This document shows, in pieces, positions 16,641 to 25,967 of a stretch of DNA of 64,000 nt (the stretch's first letter is position 1; each line of letters opens with the position of its first letter). Origin of the DNA: Acaryochloris sp. IP29b_bin.148 (GTDB lineage: Bacteria; Cyanobacteriota; Cyanobacteriia; Thermosynechococcales; Thermosynechococcaceae). The stretch is taken from NCBI RefSeq assembly GCF_028285565.1, contig NZ_JANQOY010000012.1:1-64000 (forward strand), in the 5' to 3' direction. Made by a program: the position numbers and the translations under genes. The notes beneath the pieces are model-generated. The model searched no databases, was not told the origin of the DNA, and saw only the letters and a list, made by a program, of their open reading frames with translations.

Positions 16641-16741
16641 CAGAGGAGGTCAGAAGTTAGGTGAATCGTTGACAGCCGAATAAGGGGAACCGATTCATAT
16701 CAATAAGAAACTATACCTATTGTAAAATATTCTTCGCCATG

Positions 16742-17563
16742 TTAGGAAAAATCGTTCATTTGGTTGAGCAGCTTATGTACCAAGGGAATCTGTTCAGGAG
16801 AAGGGTTTTGGGCTAAATAGTCTTGTAAATCTTGTTGGGCTTCGGACCAACGGCCTACATGATAGTACAAGATACCCCGATCTCGCAGCTCTCCACCGCA
16901 CTTTGGATCGACCAGAAGAATTTGTTCAGAGATATTGAGGCATTTTTCCAGTTGGTTATTGTTTAGGTAAATTTGTTTGAGGTTGGTCAGCATCCGGACG
17001 AGAAACTGCTGCGGACTGATGACCTGAAAAAATTCAGGTTTGAGTTCCATAGGGTGACCAAAGACTTGAGTAATGCGATCGCAACAATCCTGCTCAAACA
17101 AAATTTCGCCCTTGTAAAAGGGATCGACATAGATACTCATATCTTCACGATCCGGACGAATCAGAAAATGTCCAGGAAAGTTAATGCCCACCATTGGGAA
17201 ATCAAGCCGATGGGCAATTTCCATATAAACCAAGGACAAGGTGATGGGAATGCCTAGACGTCGATCAATCACCTCATTCAGAAAGCTATTCCGGGGATCG
17301 TAGTAGAACTGAGTATTGCCCGCAAAGCCCAAATCCTCATACAAATAACGATTGATGGTTTGTAAGACCTTTAAAGGATAAAGAGAAGTGGGTAACCGCT
17401 CCTCCACTTCCAGCGCCATGGTATCCAGGGCATTGAGGTAAGCCGCTACCTCTAGAGTGGGATTATCTTCTTGAGCAATGTACAGCGCAGCCTCAGCCAA
17501 ATTCAGCTCAGAGGATTGACGGAGCAAACGGTAAAGCTGTTGGCGAGGGGCAGAAAATTTCAT
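16742..17563 (-). CDS. SirB1-family transglutaminase-like/TPR protein
   Basis: This protein of about 273 residues starts MKFSAPRQQLYRLL; a TTG eight codons upstream is less likely. It has the SirB1 N-terminal transglutaminase-like region (INRYLYEDLGFAGN…DPRNSFLNEVIDRRLGIPITLSLVYMEIAHRL…GINFPGHFLIR). C-terminal tetratricopeptide-like helices follow (FLVRMLTNLKQIYLNNNQLEKCLNISEQIL…DRGILYYHVGRWSEAQQDL). The family is common in cyanobacteria and proteobacteria but has no firm biochemical role. The Cys of classical transglutaminases is absent from the core motif, so peptidase activity is doubtful. Confidence 0.85.
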   Translation of the reverse strand: MKFSAPRQQLYRLLRQSSELNLAEAALYIAQEDNPTLEVAAYLNALDTMALEVEERLPTSLYPLKVLQTINRYLYEDLGFAGNTQFYYDPRNSFLNEVIDRRLGIPITLSLVYMEIAHRLDFPMVGINFPGHFLIRPDREDMSIYVDPFYKGEILFEQDCCDRITQVFGHPMELKPEFFQVISPQQFLVRMLTNLKQIYLNNNQLEKCLNISEQILLVDPKCGGELRDRGILYYHVGRWSEAQQDLQDYLAQNPSPEQIPLVHKLLNQMNDFS

Positions 17564-17864
17564 GGCACGCTCGATGCTACTTAGCAATCTTCTCGATGTT
17601 ACTCTGCAATTGCCACTGATGGAGGAATATCCTGATTCTCGCTCCGTATTTGGCGTTGATCACAGGGGTTGCTAGACATGAGATTCTCTCTCGTAGGATC
17701 TAAAAACCCTTGGCCCACCTGCGTTCCTGCCATCGTTGAGCCTGATGTTTTCAGATCATGCCAAAATAAGGAATGAGGCTAAATCCTTTCAGCACTCCTT
17801 GGGAATGGATGAATGAACTGGCCATATCCATGATGTTTTTAAGTTCATTTAGGTTCTATGTTTG

Positions 17865-19808
17865 ATGCAGCTCTTTTTTGAAAAGCTCAGAAAAGTTATT
17901 GTCAGTTGGTGGGCCGATTCTAATATTCAAACCCGGCTGATGGTGGCAGCGACCCTCGTCGTCTCGTTGCTGATGAGTGCCTTAACCTTCTGGGCCGTGA
18001 ATAGTATTCAGCAAGATGCTCGTTTACAGGACAACCGCTTTGGCCGAGACCTGGGACTGCTCTTATCCGCCAATGTAGCGCCGTTAGTAGCGGATCATAA
18101 CTATGGGGATCTAGCCAAACTCTCTCGGGAATTTTACAGCCGCACCTCTAGCATTCGCTACATGATCTATGCAGACGAGGAAGGCAGCATTTATTACGGT
18201 ATCCCGTATTCCGAAACCCAGGTTAACAGCTCCTTGACCTTAAGACGGTTAATGCAGCTACCGGATAACTTTTCACCCACCTCCGGGTCAGTCATGGTCC
18301 GAGAGCATGCCACTCCTGATGGGGAAGTGACCGATGTCTTTGTCCCACTGTTGCAAGAGGATCAATACCTGGGAGTGCTAGCCATTGGCATTAATCCCAA
18401 TCCGGCAGTGGTCACCTCATCCCACTTGACTCGAGACGTCACCATTGCGGTCTTTATTACCATTTGGGTGATGGTGATCTTGGGGGCCGTCTTTAATGCT
18501 CTGATCATCACTAATCCGATTAAAGAGTTAGTGCTTGGGGTGAAGACGATCGCCTCTGGCAACTTTAAGAAGCGAGTGGATCTGCCCTTTGGCGGGGAAT
18601 TGGGTGACCTTATTTTCAGCTTTAACGATATGGCTGAACGCTTAGAGCGTTATCAGGAACAGAATATTGAAGAGTTGACGGCCCAAAAGGCGAAATTAGA
18701 AACGCTCGTCTCCACTATCGCAGATGGAGCCGTGTTGTTGGATACGGACCTAGCAGTTATTCTGGCCAATCCCACGGCCCGCCGCCTCTTTAATTGGGAT
18801 AGTGAGGTGGTGGGGCAGAATGTTCTCAACCGGCTGCCCGAATCGGTCCAAATTGAGCTGACCCGTCCTCTCTACCAAAGTGCTGCAGGTCGAGAAGGCA
18901 GTGAGTTTCGGATTACGCTAGCAGGCCCAACGCCCAGAACGGTTCGGATTCTGCTCACGACGGTTTTGGATCAGCAGCGCGAAAAGGTCAAGGGTATTGC
19001 GATGACGGTTCAAGATATTACCCGCGAAGTTGAGCTAAATGAGGCCAAGAGCCAATTTATTAGCAATATTTCCCATGAGTTGAGAACCCCCCTCTTTAAT
19101 ATCAAATCGTTTATTGAAACCCTGCATGATTATGGTGATGATCTCAGTACCGAAGATCGTCAGGAGTTTTTGGATACCGCGAATCGGGAAACCGATCGCC
19201 TCACCCGTTTGGTGAACGACGTTTTAGATCTCTCACGGCTGGAATCCGGTAAACAATATCGGTTTGAAGCCGTTGACTTACTCCAACCCGTTGAACAAAC
19301 CTTACGCACCTATCAACTCACTGCTCGCGATCAAGGCATCGAACTCAGTCATGAAATTCAGGCCAACCTCTCTCCCATCTGGGGAAATTATGATCTACTC
19401 CTGCAAGTGCTCACCAATCTGATTGGCAACGCTCTGAAATTTACGCTCAAGGGAGGGAAAGTGGTGATTCGGGCCTATCCTCTGCTGGAGCATCGTGCCA
19501 GTCAAATTCGAGTAGAGGTTGCCGATACGGGCATTGGCATTGAACCTGATGATCAAGCTGCGATTTTTGATCGTTTTTATCGCGTGGAAAATCGGGTACA
19601 TACTTTAGAAGGCACAGGGCTAGGTCTCTCCATTGTCAGAAATATTCTAGATAAACACCACGCCAGCGTTAATCTGGTCAGTGAAGCGGGGGTCGGTACG
19701 ACCTTTTGGTTTGACCTCAATATCTATCGTGAAGATTTAGCTAAGAACACTTCAGATGTAGACCTTGACAATGTGGAAGAGGTGGACTCGTTGGGGATTT
19801 CGAGTTAG
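17865..19808 (+). CDS. nblS: NblS/Hik33-type sensor histidine kinase
   Basis: This 647-residue membrane kinase has two membrane helices (about 24-46 and 186-206) bordering a periplasmic sensor. A HAMP domain follows (TNPIKELVLGVKTIASGNFKKRV), then a PAS domain (about 280-390) and a HisKA box with the phospho-accepting His near residue 404 (SNISHELRTPLFNIKSF). The ATPase boxes NLIGNALKFT, VADTGIGI and GTGLGLSIV are intact. NblS/Hik33 is the conserved cyanobacterial regulator of high-light, nutrient and phycobilisome-degradation responses, acting with RpaB/NrrA-type regulators. ATG at 17865 is preferred over the preceding TTG. It converges exactly with the bilin lyase gene cpcS. Confidence 0.92.
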   Translation: MQLFFEKLRKVIVSWWADSNIQTRLMVAATLVVSLLMSALTFWAVNSIQQDARLQDNRFGRDLGLLLSANVAPLVADHNYGDLAKLSREFYSRTSSIRYMIYADEEGSIYYGIPYSETQVNSSLTLRRLMQLPDNFSPTSGSVMVREHATPDGEVTDVFVPLLQEDQYLGVLAIGINPNPAVVTSSHLTRDVTIAVFITIWVMVILGAVFNALIITNPIKELVLGVKTIASGNFKKRVDLPFGGELGDLIFSFNDMAERLERYQEQNIEELTAQKAKLETLVSTIADGAVLLDTDLAVILANPTARRLFNWDSEVVGQNVLNRLPESVQIELTRPLYQSAAGREGSEFRITLAGPTPRTVRILLTTVLDQQREKVKGIAMTVQDITREVELNEAKSQFISNISHELRTPLFNIKSFIETLHDYGDDLSTEDRQEFLDTANRETDRLTRLVNDVLDLSRLESGKQYRFEAVDLLQPVEQTLRTYQLTARDQGIELSHEIQANLSPIWGNYDLLLQVLTNLIGNALKFTLKGGKVVIRAYPLLEHRASQIRVEVADTGIGIEPDDQAAIFDRFYRVENRVHTLEGTGLGLSIVRNILDKHHASVNLVSEAGVGTTFWFDLNIYREDLAKNTSDVDLDNVEEVDSLGISS

Positions 19809-20399
19809 CTACCACCCCAGCCAAGAGTGTGCAGGAATAAGGGCATCGGCCGTTGTGGCGGGTGAGGAAGGTGGCGTCAGCGCCGATAGCTTGGATTCTG
19901 CACAGAAAGAAGTGGTGTTAAACCCACCCAAACTTTTTACCGTTGTGGTTCGCAGCCGTAGGTTGGGATTTGCAAACCAAAACCGTTCTTGAGAACTCAT
20001 CGTGTCATATTCAGTGGTTAGGACTAATCCGTTGTGGGCATCCACCTGATATTGGCCGATCACAGGAATATTTTCTGCGTAGCCGCGTTCACGCAACAGC
20101 TGGCCTGAGTGCCTATTGTCTGGGACGAGGACAAATACCGTTGATCCCTGATGGGTGTCCTCCTCGTCGCGATCCCAAGCCATTGTGCCTTTCCACTGGA
20201 CAAAACAGCCACCAATGGCCTGCTCCGGCTGCACAGTATGTAATTGACAAATTTCAATCACCTTCGGATCGTCAGGTGCTAAAACCTTGACTTCGATTTC
20301 TGTGTTGCCAGATTCTGATCGCCTCAGTAATAGATGATGCGTGATCCGATGGGAACGCCATATCCCTTCACTCATCTGAAAAAATTCTATGGCATTCAT
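19809..20399 (-). CDS. cpcS: CpcS/CpeS-type phycobiliprotein bilin lyase
   Basis: This 196-residue lipocalin-like protein starts MNAIEFFQMSEGIWRSHRITHHL, the usual CpcS/CpeS N-terminus; the longer open frame to 20558 is not needed. Other conserved blocks are AIGGCFVQWKGTMAWDRDEE, GSTVFVLVPD, LLRERGYAE and ERFWFANPNLRLRTTTVKSLGGF. CpcS attaches phycocyanobilin to Cys-82/84 of allophycocyanin and phycocyanin beta subunits. It lies 46 bases after the zam-like RNase gene on the same strand, so they may share a transcript. Its stop abuts the stop of nblS. Confidence 0.9.
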   Translation of the reverse strand: MNAIEFFQMSEGIWRSHRITHHLLLRRSESGNTEIEVKVLAPDDPKVIEICQLHTVQPEQAIGGCFVQWKGTMAWDRDEEDTHQGSTVFVLVPDNRHSGQLLRERGYAENIPVIGQYQVDAHNGLVLTTEYDTMSSQERFWFANPNLRLRTTTVKSLGGFNTTSFCAESKLSALTPPSSPATTADALIPAHSWLGW

Positions 20400-20445
20400 G
20401 ACTGTTCTTGGCTGACTAAGGTGTGTCCCATAACCGTGAGATACT

Positions 20446-22782
20446 TTAGCCATCGGCTGATTCTTCTGAATCATCGGTTGGCTGAGCATCGCCTGCTTCA
20501 TCTGGGGGAGTGGGTGTCTCCTCGTCTGCTGGGGCTTCACTCCCTCCGCCGACGACAATTAAATCAATTTGCTGGCGGTAGTAATCAACACTTTTAACTT
20601 CCACTTCAACGCGATCGCCCAGCCGATACTGACAGCGGTTCTTACGGCCGACTAAGGTCTGTTGACGAGACCGATACTCATACCAGTCATCCTTAAGAGA
20701 ACTAACATGGACCAATCCTTCGACCATTAACGTTTCAATGCGGACAAAGAACCCATAGGATTGAATCCCAGTAATGATCCCTTGTAAGACCTCCCCAGTA
20801 TGGGCTTGCATTTTCTTCGTTTTCTGTAATCCGGTTAAGTCTTGGGAGGTTTGTCGAGCCAGGGTTGCTTGTTCATTCAGCGTGGGAATTGCGTTCGTGA
20901 TTAGTGCCTCTAAATCCCGCTGGCTCTCTGGGGGCAGAACATTCCAACTGATTTGTCCATGACAAGAGCTATGGCGAAGGTTCACTCGGTCTTTGGCCCG
21001 GGACGTACGGCGATCTCGACCCTCGGTAAAGACCGCATGGAGGACACGTTGATTGATTAAGTCACTGTAGCGATTGAGAGGAGAGGTGAAGTGCCCGTAG
21101 TTATTAACCAACGCTAAGCCAAAATGGGGACCGGATACAGTGCTGTACTGGACGGGTTTGAGGGTCGCTTGTAAGAGTTCAAAAAGGATCGGAGACAACT
21201 CAGAAGTTTGAAAGGTCTGGCAAAAGGTTTGAAAATCATGAGGTTGAGCAGTATCTCCTTGCTGCAAGCTTAGAGATAGCTGGATATTATCTGCTAGTTT
21301 CAGTAAATCTTGTAGATCCTGAGCATCGGGAGGAGCCTGAATCTGGTAAATGACGGGGACGGCCAAGGCTTGCAGGTGAGAAATGACAAGATGGTTGGCA
21401 AGCGCTAAAAGATCGGCCACCATACTGTGGGCTGGGACTGGGGCCGACACAATAACAGCCCCTAAATCGCCTTCATCACCAATGATTTGCGGTGGCGGTG
21501 CGGGTAAATGGAGATCAAAACTACCGCGCTCATATCGATGTTGTCGGATCGCTTCGCTCATTTGATGGAGATGACCGATAGCGTCTGAAAGACTCTTTCC
21601 CTGGGTGCTGTCCCCATCTAGGATGGCTTGCACTTGCTCGTAATCCAAGTTCTGATCGACCTGTATAACGGAGGGTTGGAGCTCAAATTCCAGGACCTCA
21701 CCCTTTTTATTGAGGGTAATCAAGATGGAAATGGCTAAGTGTTCTTTCCCCGCGGTCAGGGCACCAATCCGCTCGATGCACACATCGGGGTAAAGAGGAA
21801 GCGTAGAATCTCCCAGGAACATTGAGGCACTGCGTTGATTGGCTTGCCGGTCAAGGGGAGACTCTAAGGGGATGTAATGAACTAAGTCGGTGACATGAAC
21901 CCCAACTCGCCACTGATTTCCTTTCAGTTTCTCCACAGAAAAGGCATGGTCAAGTTGCTTTGGATTGGGTTTACCATTGTCTTCTGCGGGTTGGAGATTC
22001 TCACAGATCGTAACGGTGGGTATATCTTGAAGGGCTAAGCGTTTCTTTTGATCGGCCTTTCTCAGTTTCTTTGGGAGTGCTTCTGCTGCTTCTAAGGCAG
22101 TGCCGGGAAACGAGCGTGGTAAATCATATTTACAAAACACTAGTTCGATATCAGCAGCAGACTTGGCATCACTCCCGAGGACTTGGGTCACCCGCCCTAG
22201 GGGAGACAATTGTCCCAATGGATAACGGACAATCTCGACATGCACCAGCTGATCAATCGCTGCCTCTAGATCAGGCCCTTCTGGCTCGGGGTGGAGCACG
22301 AGTTCAAAGAGCAGTCGATCATCGAGGGGAACGGCCCGAAATTCGCCAGCTTCCGTTTTCTTAACCCGGGCAATGACGGAAGGATTTGATCGCTCTAAGA
22401 TTAGCCGAACTTCTCCTTCTGGACTGCGCCGCCGTCGTCCTTCTTTTGTGACTTTGACTAAAACGCGATCGCCATTCCACGCTGTATTCAGCTGGCTTTC
22501 ACGAATATAAATGTCTTCTGTATCATCCTGATCTTGAATGGCAAAACAGAATCCCTTGCTGGAGCAGCGAAGTTTGCCTTCAACGATACCTTCTTCTGGG
22601 AGACGTTTATACTTTCCCCGCTCCTTTGTCAGGATGCCCACTTTTTCTAGGGCCTCTAGCGTAATTTGGAGCTGTTGGGCACTATTGATGGCTTGACAAT
22701 CTAGCTTTTTTTCTAAGGCTTTAGGAGCAAGTAGCTTATCCTCTGCAAAATTATTCAGTAGCGCGCTAATCGAGAATTCCAT
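20446..22782 (-). CDS. zam: RNase II/R-family protein with altered active site (Zam-like)
   Basis: This 778-residue protein has an N-terminal winged-helix region, cold-shock domains, an RNB domain and a C-terminal S1 domain (QGIITGIQSYGFFVRIETLMVEGLVHVSSL), then an acidic low-complexity tail. RNB structural motifs remain (GVHVTDLVHYIP, ERGSFDLHLP, HFTSPLNRYSDLINQRVLH). The Asp-rich catalytic motif ID…D.DDA is changed: around residue 278 it reads LDHAFSVE, with His for the last Asp and an apparent insertion before it. The first Arg of TSP(I/L)R is Asn. Length and these changes match the cyanobacterial Zam paralogue (acetazolamide resistance) better than true RNase R. It may bind RNA without degrading it. 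Confidence 0.82.
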   Translation of the reverse strand: MEFSISALLNNFAEDKLLAPKALEKKLDCQAINSAQQLQITLEALEKVGILTKERGKYKRLPEEGIVEGKLRCSSKGFCFAIQDQDDTEDIYIRESQLNTAWNGDRVLVKVTKEGRRRRSPEGEVRLILERSNPSVIARVKKTEAGEFRAVPLDDRLLFELVLHPEPEGPDLEAAIDQLVHVEIVRYPLGQLSPLGRVTQVLGSDAKSAADIELVFCKYDLPRSFPGTALEAAEALPKKLRKADQKKRLALQDIPTVTICENLQPAEDNGKPNPKQLDHAFSVEKLKGNQWRVGVHVTDLVHYIPLESPLDRQANQRSASMFLGDSTLPLYPDVCIERIGALTAGKEHLAISILITLNKKGEVLEFELQPSVIQVDQNLDYEQVQAILDGDSTQGKSLSDAIGHLHQMSEAIRQHRYERGSFDLHLPAPPPQIIGDEGDLGAVIVSAPVPAHSMVADLLALANHLVISHLQALAVPVIYQIQAPPDAQDLQDLLKLADNIQLSLSLQQGDTAQPHDFQTFCQTFQTSELSPILFELLQATLKPVQYSTVSGPHFGLALVNNYGHFTSPLNRYSDLINQRVLHAVFTEGRDRRTSRAKDRVNLRHSSCHGQISWNVLPPESQRDLEALITNAIPTLNEQATLARQTSQDLTGLQKTKKMQAHTGEVLQGIITGIQSYGFFVRIETLMVEGLVHVSSLKDDWYEYRSRQQTLVGRKNRCQYRLGDRVEVEVKSVDYYRQQIDLIVVGGGSEAPADEETPTPPDEAGDAQPTDDSEESADG

Positions 22783-23245
22783 GCAATTTTTAGTCCTTCA
22801 TTGTGGCTAGGGCTTGGTTTCTTAATCAGTGCCAGTCTTGCTTGATTATCTAGCTATGATTCGTAGAGTATTAGCTCTCCTAGAATGGTCCGCTTGTTGG
22901 GATCCAGCAAGAACTCAACTGCTGAGGCAACCCGAACTCAAGCACATCAGCATTGTTATTCCTTAGGCAATGGGTCTATCAAACCTAAGTGAGTAACATA
23001 TGCAGATTTGCGAACCAACGAGGTTTGTGATGATCCTCGCTGAACCTTTGGCGATTGCAGCATAAAGTTCAGAAGATGGGCAAAACTGCAGTGCTATGCG
23101 GGCATGAGTGTGAGAAAACCTAAAGTGCCCTATGAATATTGTATGCCCTATTGATCGTTCCTTACAGAGGAACAGCTGTCAAACAAAATTAGAACTATAT
23201 AGTCGAAATGCTTTAGACAATGAAGGATGAGCCTATTGCTGAACG
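22783..23245. other. 463-base intergenic region with one strong hairpin
   Basis: This region lies between the zam-like start and the phoU stop; both genes are on the minus strand. CTTGTTGG (22893-22900) pairs with CCAGCAAG (22904-22911) around a GAT loop. No U-tract follows on either strand, so it is not an obvious terminator. No ORF or recognisable RNA gene (6S, tmRNA, Yfr1) was found. It is long enough to hold the zam promoter and possibly a small RNA. Confidence 0.35.
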
Positions 23246-23917
23246 CTAACGTTGCCCGGTGACGATAAATGCAACTCTCTGACCAATGTTGGTGGCATGG
23301 TCTGCCATCCGTTCTAAGGACCGAATAACAAGCATAGATAACAATAAAGGCTCTGTTGTGTTAGGTGCCGATTGACTCGCGAGGATGGTGTATAGGCGAT
23401 CATAACAATCATCAACGGTATCATCTTCAACTTTGACCTGTAAGCCCACCTCTGCATCTAATTCGGTGAGCGCCGATAAACTTAGGGCTAACATGTCTTG
23501 GCATAAGGTTGACATCCGCTCAATTTCAGACATGTAGGTGGCTACTGGATAAGGAAACAGTTTGACTGCTACTTCACCAATATCTTCAGCATAGTCCCCA
23601 ATCCGTTCTAAATCCCGCACGAGCTGCATTAGAGTGCCAATTAATCTTAAATCACTGGCTACTGGAGATTGGAGAGCAATTAACTGTAGGCATTGCACTT
23701 CGATATGCTTGTACAGTCGATCAATTTCCTTGTCTTGCTTGGAGAGGGGATCGACCACCGATAAATTGCGACTAAATAAGGCAGTGTGGGCCAAGCGGCA
23801 AGATTGCTCAACCAACGTCCCCATTCGTAAGACATCTTTCTGAATGGTTTGCACTTGCCGCTCAAACTGACTTCTGATCGGTTTAGTCACTTTGGGCCAG
23901 GAGGATTGAATGAACAT
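23246..23917 (-). CDS. phoU: PhoU-type phosphate signalling protein
   Basis: This 223-residue protein is made of two three-helix bundles. The duplicated metal-binding signatures are present as LVRDLERIGDYAEDIGEVA (about 99-117) and VIRSLERMADHATNIGQRV (about 198-216), matching the E(R/K)xxD…(D/N)xxE pattern. PhoU connects the Pst phosphate transporter to the PhoR/SphS kinase and represses the Pho regulon. No pst genes lie nearby in this window. ATG at 23917 is the start. Promoter-proximal dyads lie just upstream in the adjoining gap. Confidence 0.9.
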   Translation of the reverse strand: MFIQSSWPKVTKPIRSQFERQVQTIQKDVLRMGTLVEQSCRLAHTALFSRNLSVVDPLSKQDKEIDRLYKHIEVQCLQLIALQSPVASDLRLIGTLMQLVRDLERIGDYAEDIGEVAVKLFPYPVATYMSEIERMSTLCQDMLALSLSALTELDAEVGLQVKVEDDTVDDCYDRLYTILASQSAPNTTEPLLLSMLVIRSLERMADHATNIGQRVAFIVTGQR

Positions 23918-24371
23918 TTTTGGGTTATATACTGATTATTTTTTTAATTTAAATCTTTTGCTAAAAGCTTACGATAGATTTTTATCGTCTTAAGGGATCC
24001 AGTCTAATCCGCAGTCCATATTGTGGAGATACAGGAAAAAAACGGTAAATTAATGCTTTCCATGATCTACGATCCTTGAGCTGATGCTGGTTTTGCCCAC
24101 TCAGTCTAAGAGTGGCAAAAACTGCCCATTCAATAGGGGGAAACTGACCCGTGCTCGGTTCCAGGCAAGTCTAGCGATTATGGGTCAAAGAATCACCTAA
24201 TATTAGAGTCTAGGCAAAATCTGAAAATGTGTTAGTTATTCAAAGCACATTCTGCTCCAATCCTGTACATAATGGATGGGAAAAGATGCAGGGTTAACGG
24301 TTGTCTATAGAGTTATCTTCTATGCCCGCCCTAATGTTCACTCGATCGACATGATTGCTGGGAGGCATTTT
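23918..24371. promoter_or_regulatory. Divergent promoter region of phoU with two dyads
   Basis: ACGATA (23971-23976) and TATCGT (23983-23988) form a perfect inverted repeat in a very AT-rich stretch 53-70 bases upstream of phoU, a promoter-like position. TTTTGCCCACTC (24091-24102) pairs with GAGTGGCAAAA (24110-24120), leaving one bulged C and a 7-base loop. The second hairpin lacks a following U-tract. GGGAGG at about 24359-24364 is the ribosome-binding site of the plus-strand gene. No CTTAACCT-type Pho box was recognised. Confidence 0.4.
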
Positions 24372-25052
24372 ATGTACTCGCAGTTTCGGGCTCAATATCC
24401 GACGGGGAGTCTTATATCTGAATTATTGAAAGCGGAGCCGGATCATTATATTGTCCGTGCTCTGGTTCAAGTGGGAGAAACAACGTTAGCGACTGGATTG
24501 TCTGCTGCTTCAACGGTGGAGGAAGCGGAGGACCATGCACGGGTGCGAGCCTTGGTGACTTTGGGACTAGAGCCGTCTCCCTTTGAATCACAGGCCCATT
24601 TAATGGGCAACCAAGATCCGGCTCGGCTCCAGCCTGCTTCTTCATCAGTGGATCTGCAAGATGTTGCCCAGCGCGCCCTAGCGGCTGAAGCAAATTGGGA
24701 GGGGGCTGATCCTGGCTTGCTACCTGAGATGTCTATACCCGAATTTGAGAATGAACCAGTTGCTCAGCAACGATCAACAAATGGGAGTCGTCGGGGAAAG
24801 ACGAAATCGACGTCTCCAAAGCGTAAAGCGGCTCAAGCTGCACCCGCTGCGAAATCGCCGATCGATTTGTCGGATATCATTGCTCAGACTGATGTGGAAT
24901 TAAAACGATTAGGATGGACGAGTACCCAAGGCCGTCGGCATTTGCAGCAGACTTACAATAAGCGATCGCGGCAGCACCTCACAGATCAAGAACTGCTAGA
25001 ATTTCTGGATTTTTTGCAATCTAACGTGAATGAGGATGAAGCTCCTTTCTAA
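24372..25052 (+). CDS. Conserved hypothetical protein (cyanobacterial)
   Basis: This protein of about 226 residues starts MYSQFRAQYPTGSLISELL behind GGGAGG; the open frame reaches back to 24276 but lacks that signal. The N-terminal domain (about 1-80) resembles a small alpha/beta domain (HYIVRALVQVGETTLATGLSAASTVEEAEDHAR). A basic Ser/Lys/Ala linker (about 145-170) carries RRGKTKSTSPKRKAAQ. The C-terminal block LGWTSTQGRRHLQQTYNKRSRQHLTDQELLEFLDFL recurs in cyanobacterial proteins, some linked to DNA handling. Function is unknown; the basic linker suggests nucleic-acid contact. Confidence 0.65.
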   Translation: MYSQFRAQYPTGSLISELLKAEPDHYIVRALVQVGETTLATGLSAASTVEEAEDHARVRALVTLGLEPSPFESQAHLMGNQDPARLQPASSSVDLQDVAQRALAAEANWEGADPGLLPEMSIPEFENEPVAQQRSTNGSRRGKTKSTSPKRKAAQAAPAAKSPIDLSDIIAQTDVELKRLGWTSTQGRRHLQQTYNKRSRQHLTDQELLEFLDFLQSNVNEDEAPF

Positions 25053-25267
25053 TACAAAATGTTAAGTTTTAGCGCTAGATGCCAGACTTTTACCTCTGGA
25101 GTTAGAAAAGAATCTGAAAGTTGTGTGCAAGAGTAAATCAAGCATATTAGGGTGGAAGGGTAGATCTGTTAAAATTGCAGACTCAATCAGGGTGGCTTAA
25201 CCAAGCGCTCTGAAATATACCCCAGAATGAGTTGGCTGAAGTTGTTAGGGCAATGGAAGAAAAACGC

Positions 25268-25882
25268 ATGAGTGAGCAAAATCCTTATGAAATCCTGGAA
25301 GTTGCAGAGAATGCTTCTTTCGAAGATATCCAGACTGCCCGCGATCGCATCATCCAAATGCATCCAGAGGACGAAAAATGCCGGCAGACTGTAGAAGCTG
25401 CCTATGACTCCGTGCTCATGGATCGATTGCGCAAGCGACAAGAGGGCAAAATTAAAGTGCCAGAAGGGATTCGCTTTGCAGAGCGTTTGGCGGAGAAAAA
25501 GCCACCCAAGCTGAGTATGCCGCAGCTCAACTCCTCTTCTAATTGGGTCCAACAATCCCTCGATCAGCCCGATTTACAGGAAGTGACGATTGTCGGAGCT
25601 TGCTACACCGCTTTGGCAGGATTTGCGCTGTTCTCTCAATCTGTAGACACCCTAGCCTTTCTGTTGGCCTTAGGGGTCGGTTTTAGCCTGTATTGGCTGA
25701 ATCGTAAAGAACAAAAATTGGGACGAGCCTTTTTGCTAACAGTGGCTGCTTTAGCTGTTGGGGCACTGGTGGGTTCAGCATTACTCCAAACGGGCTTGCA
25801 AACAGACCCTGTGAAGCCTGAATCAATCTTGAGCTGTGTGATGTTTGTGATGTTGTGGTTGGTAGATAGTTTTCTGCGGTAA
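25268..25882 (+). CDS. CPP1-like (J-like domain) membrane protein
   Basis: This protein of about 204 residues has an N-terminal J-like domain (NPYEILEVAENASFEDIQTARDRIIQMHPED…VEAAYDSVLMDRLRKRQEGKI). It resembles DnaJ but lacks the HPD tripeptide, having HPE. Three hydrophobic helices follow (TIVGACYTALAGFALF, TLAFLLALGVGFSLYW, AFLLTVAALAVGALVGSALL). This is the layout of chloroplast CPP1/CDF1, which stabilises protochlorophyllide oxidoreductase. ATG at 25268 (MSEQNPYE) is chosen over the upstream open frame at 25232. A thylakoid chaperone role for chlorophyll synthesis is inferred from the family. Confidence 0.82.
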   Translation: MSEQNPYEILEVAENASFEDIQTARDRIIQMHPEDEKCRQTVEAAYDSVLMDRLRKRQEGKIKVPEGIRFAERLAEKKPPKLSMPQLNSSSNWVQQSLDQPDLQEVTIVGACYTALAGFALFSQSVDTLAFLLALGVGFSLYWLNRKEQKLGRAFLLTVAALAVGALVGSALLQTGLQTDPVKPESILSCVMFVMLWLVDSFLR

Positions 25883-25967
25883 GGATTAGCGAGGGCCTGG
25901 TGTTGGCGATCGTATCTCTTCCCCAGTCCGCGATGATGGCAATATTATCTGTGATAAGAAAGCCAGT

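Noticed and set aside
22783-23245. Small RNA such as 6S RNA in the zam-phoU gap
   Set aside because: One hairpin is visible, but no known RNA signature, promoter or terminator could be shown.
23918-24000. Pho box in front of phoU
   Set aside because: No repeated CTTAACCT-like octamers with 11-base period were found; only an unrelated dyad.
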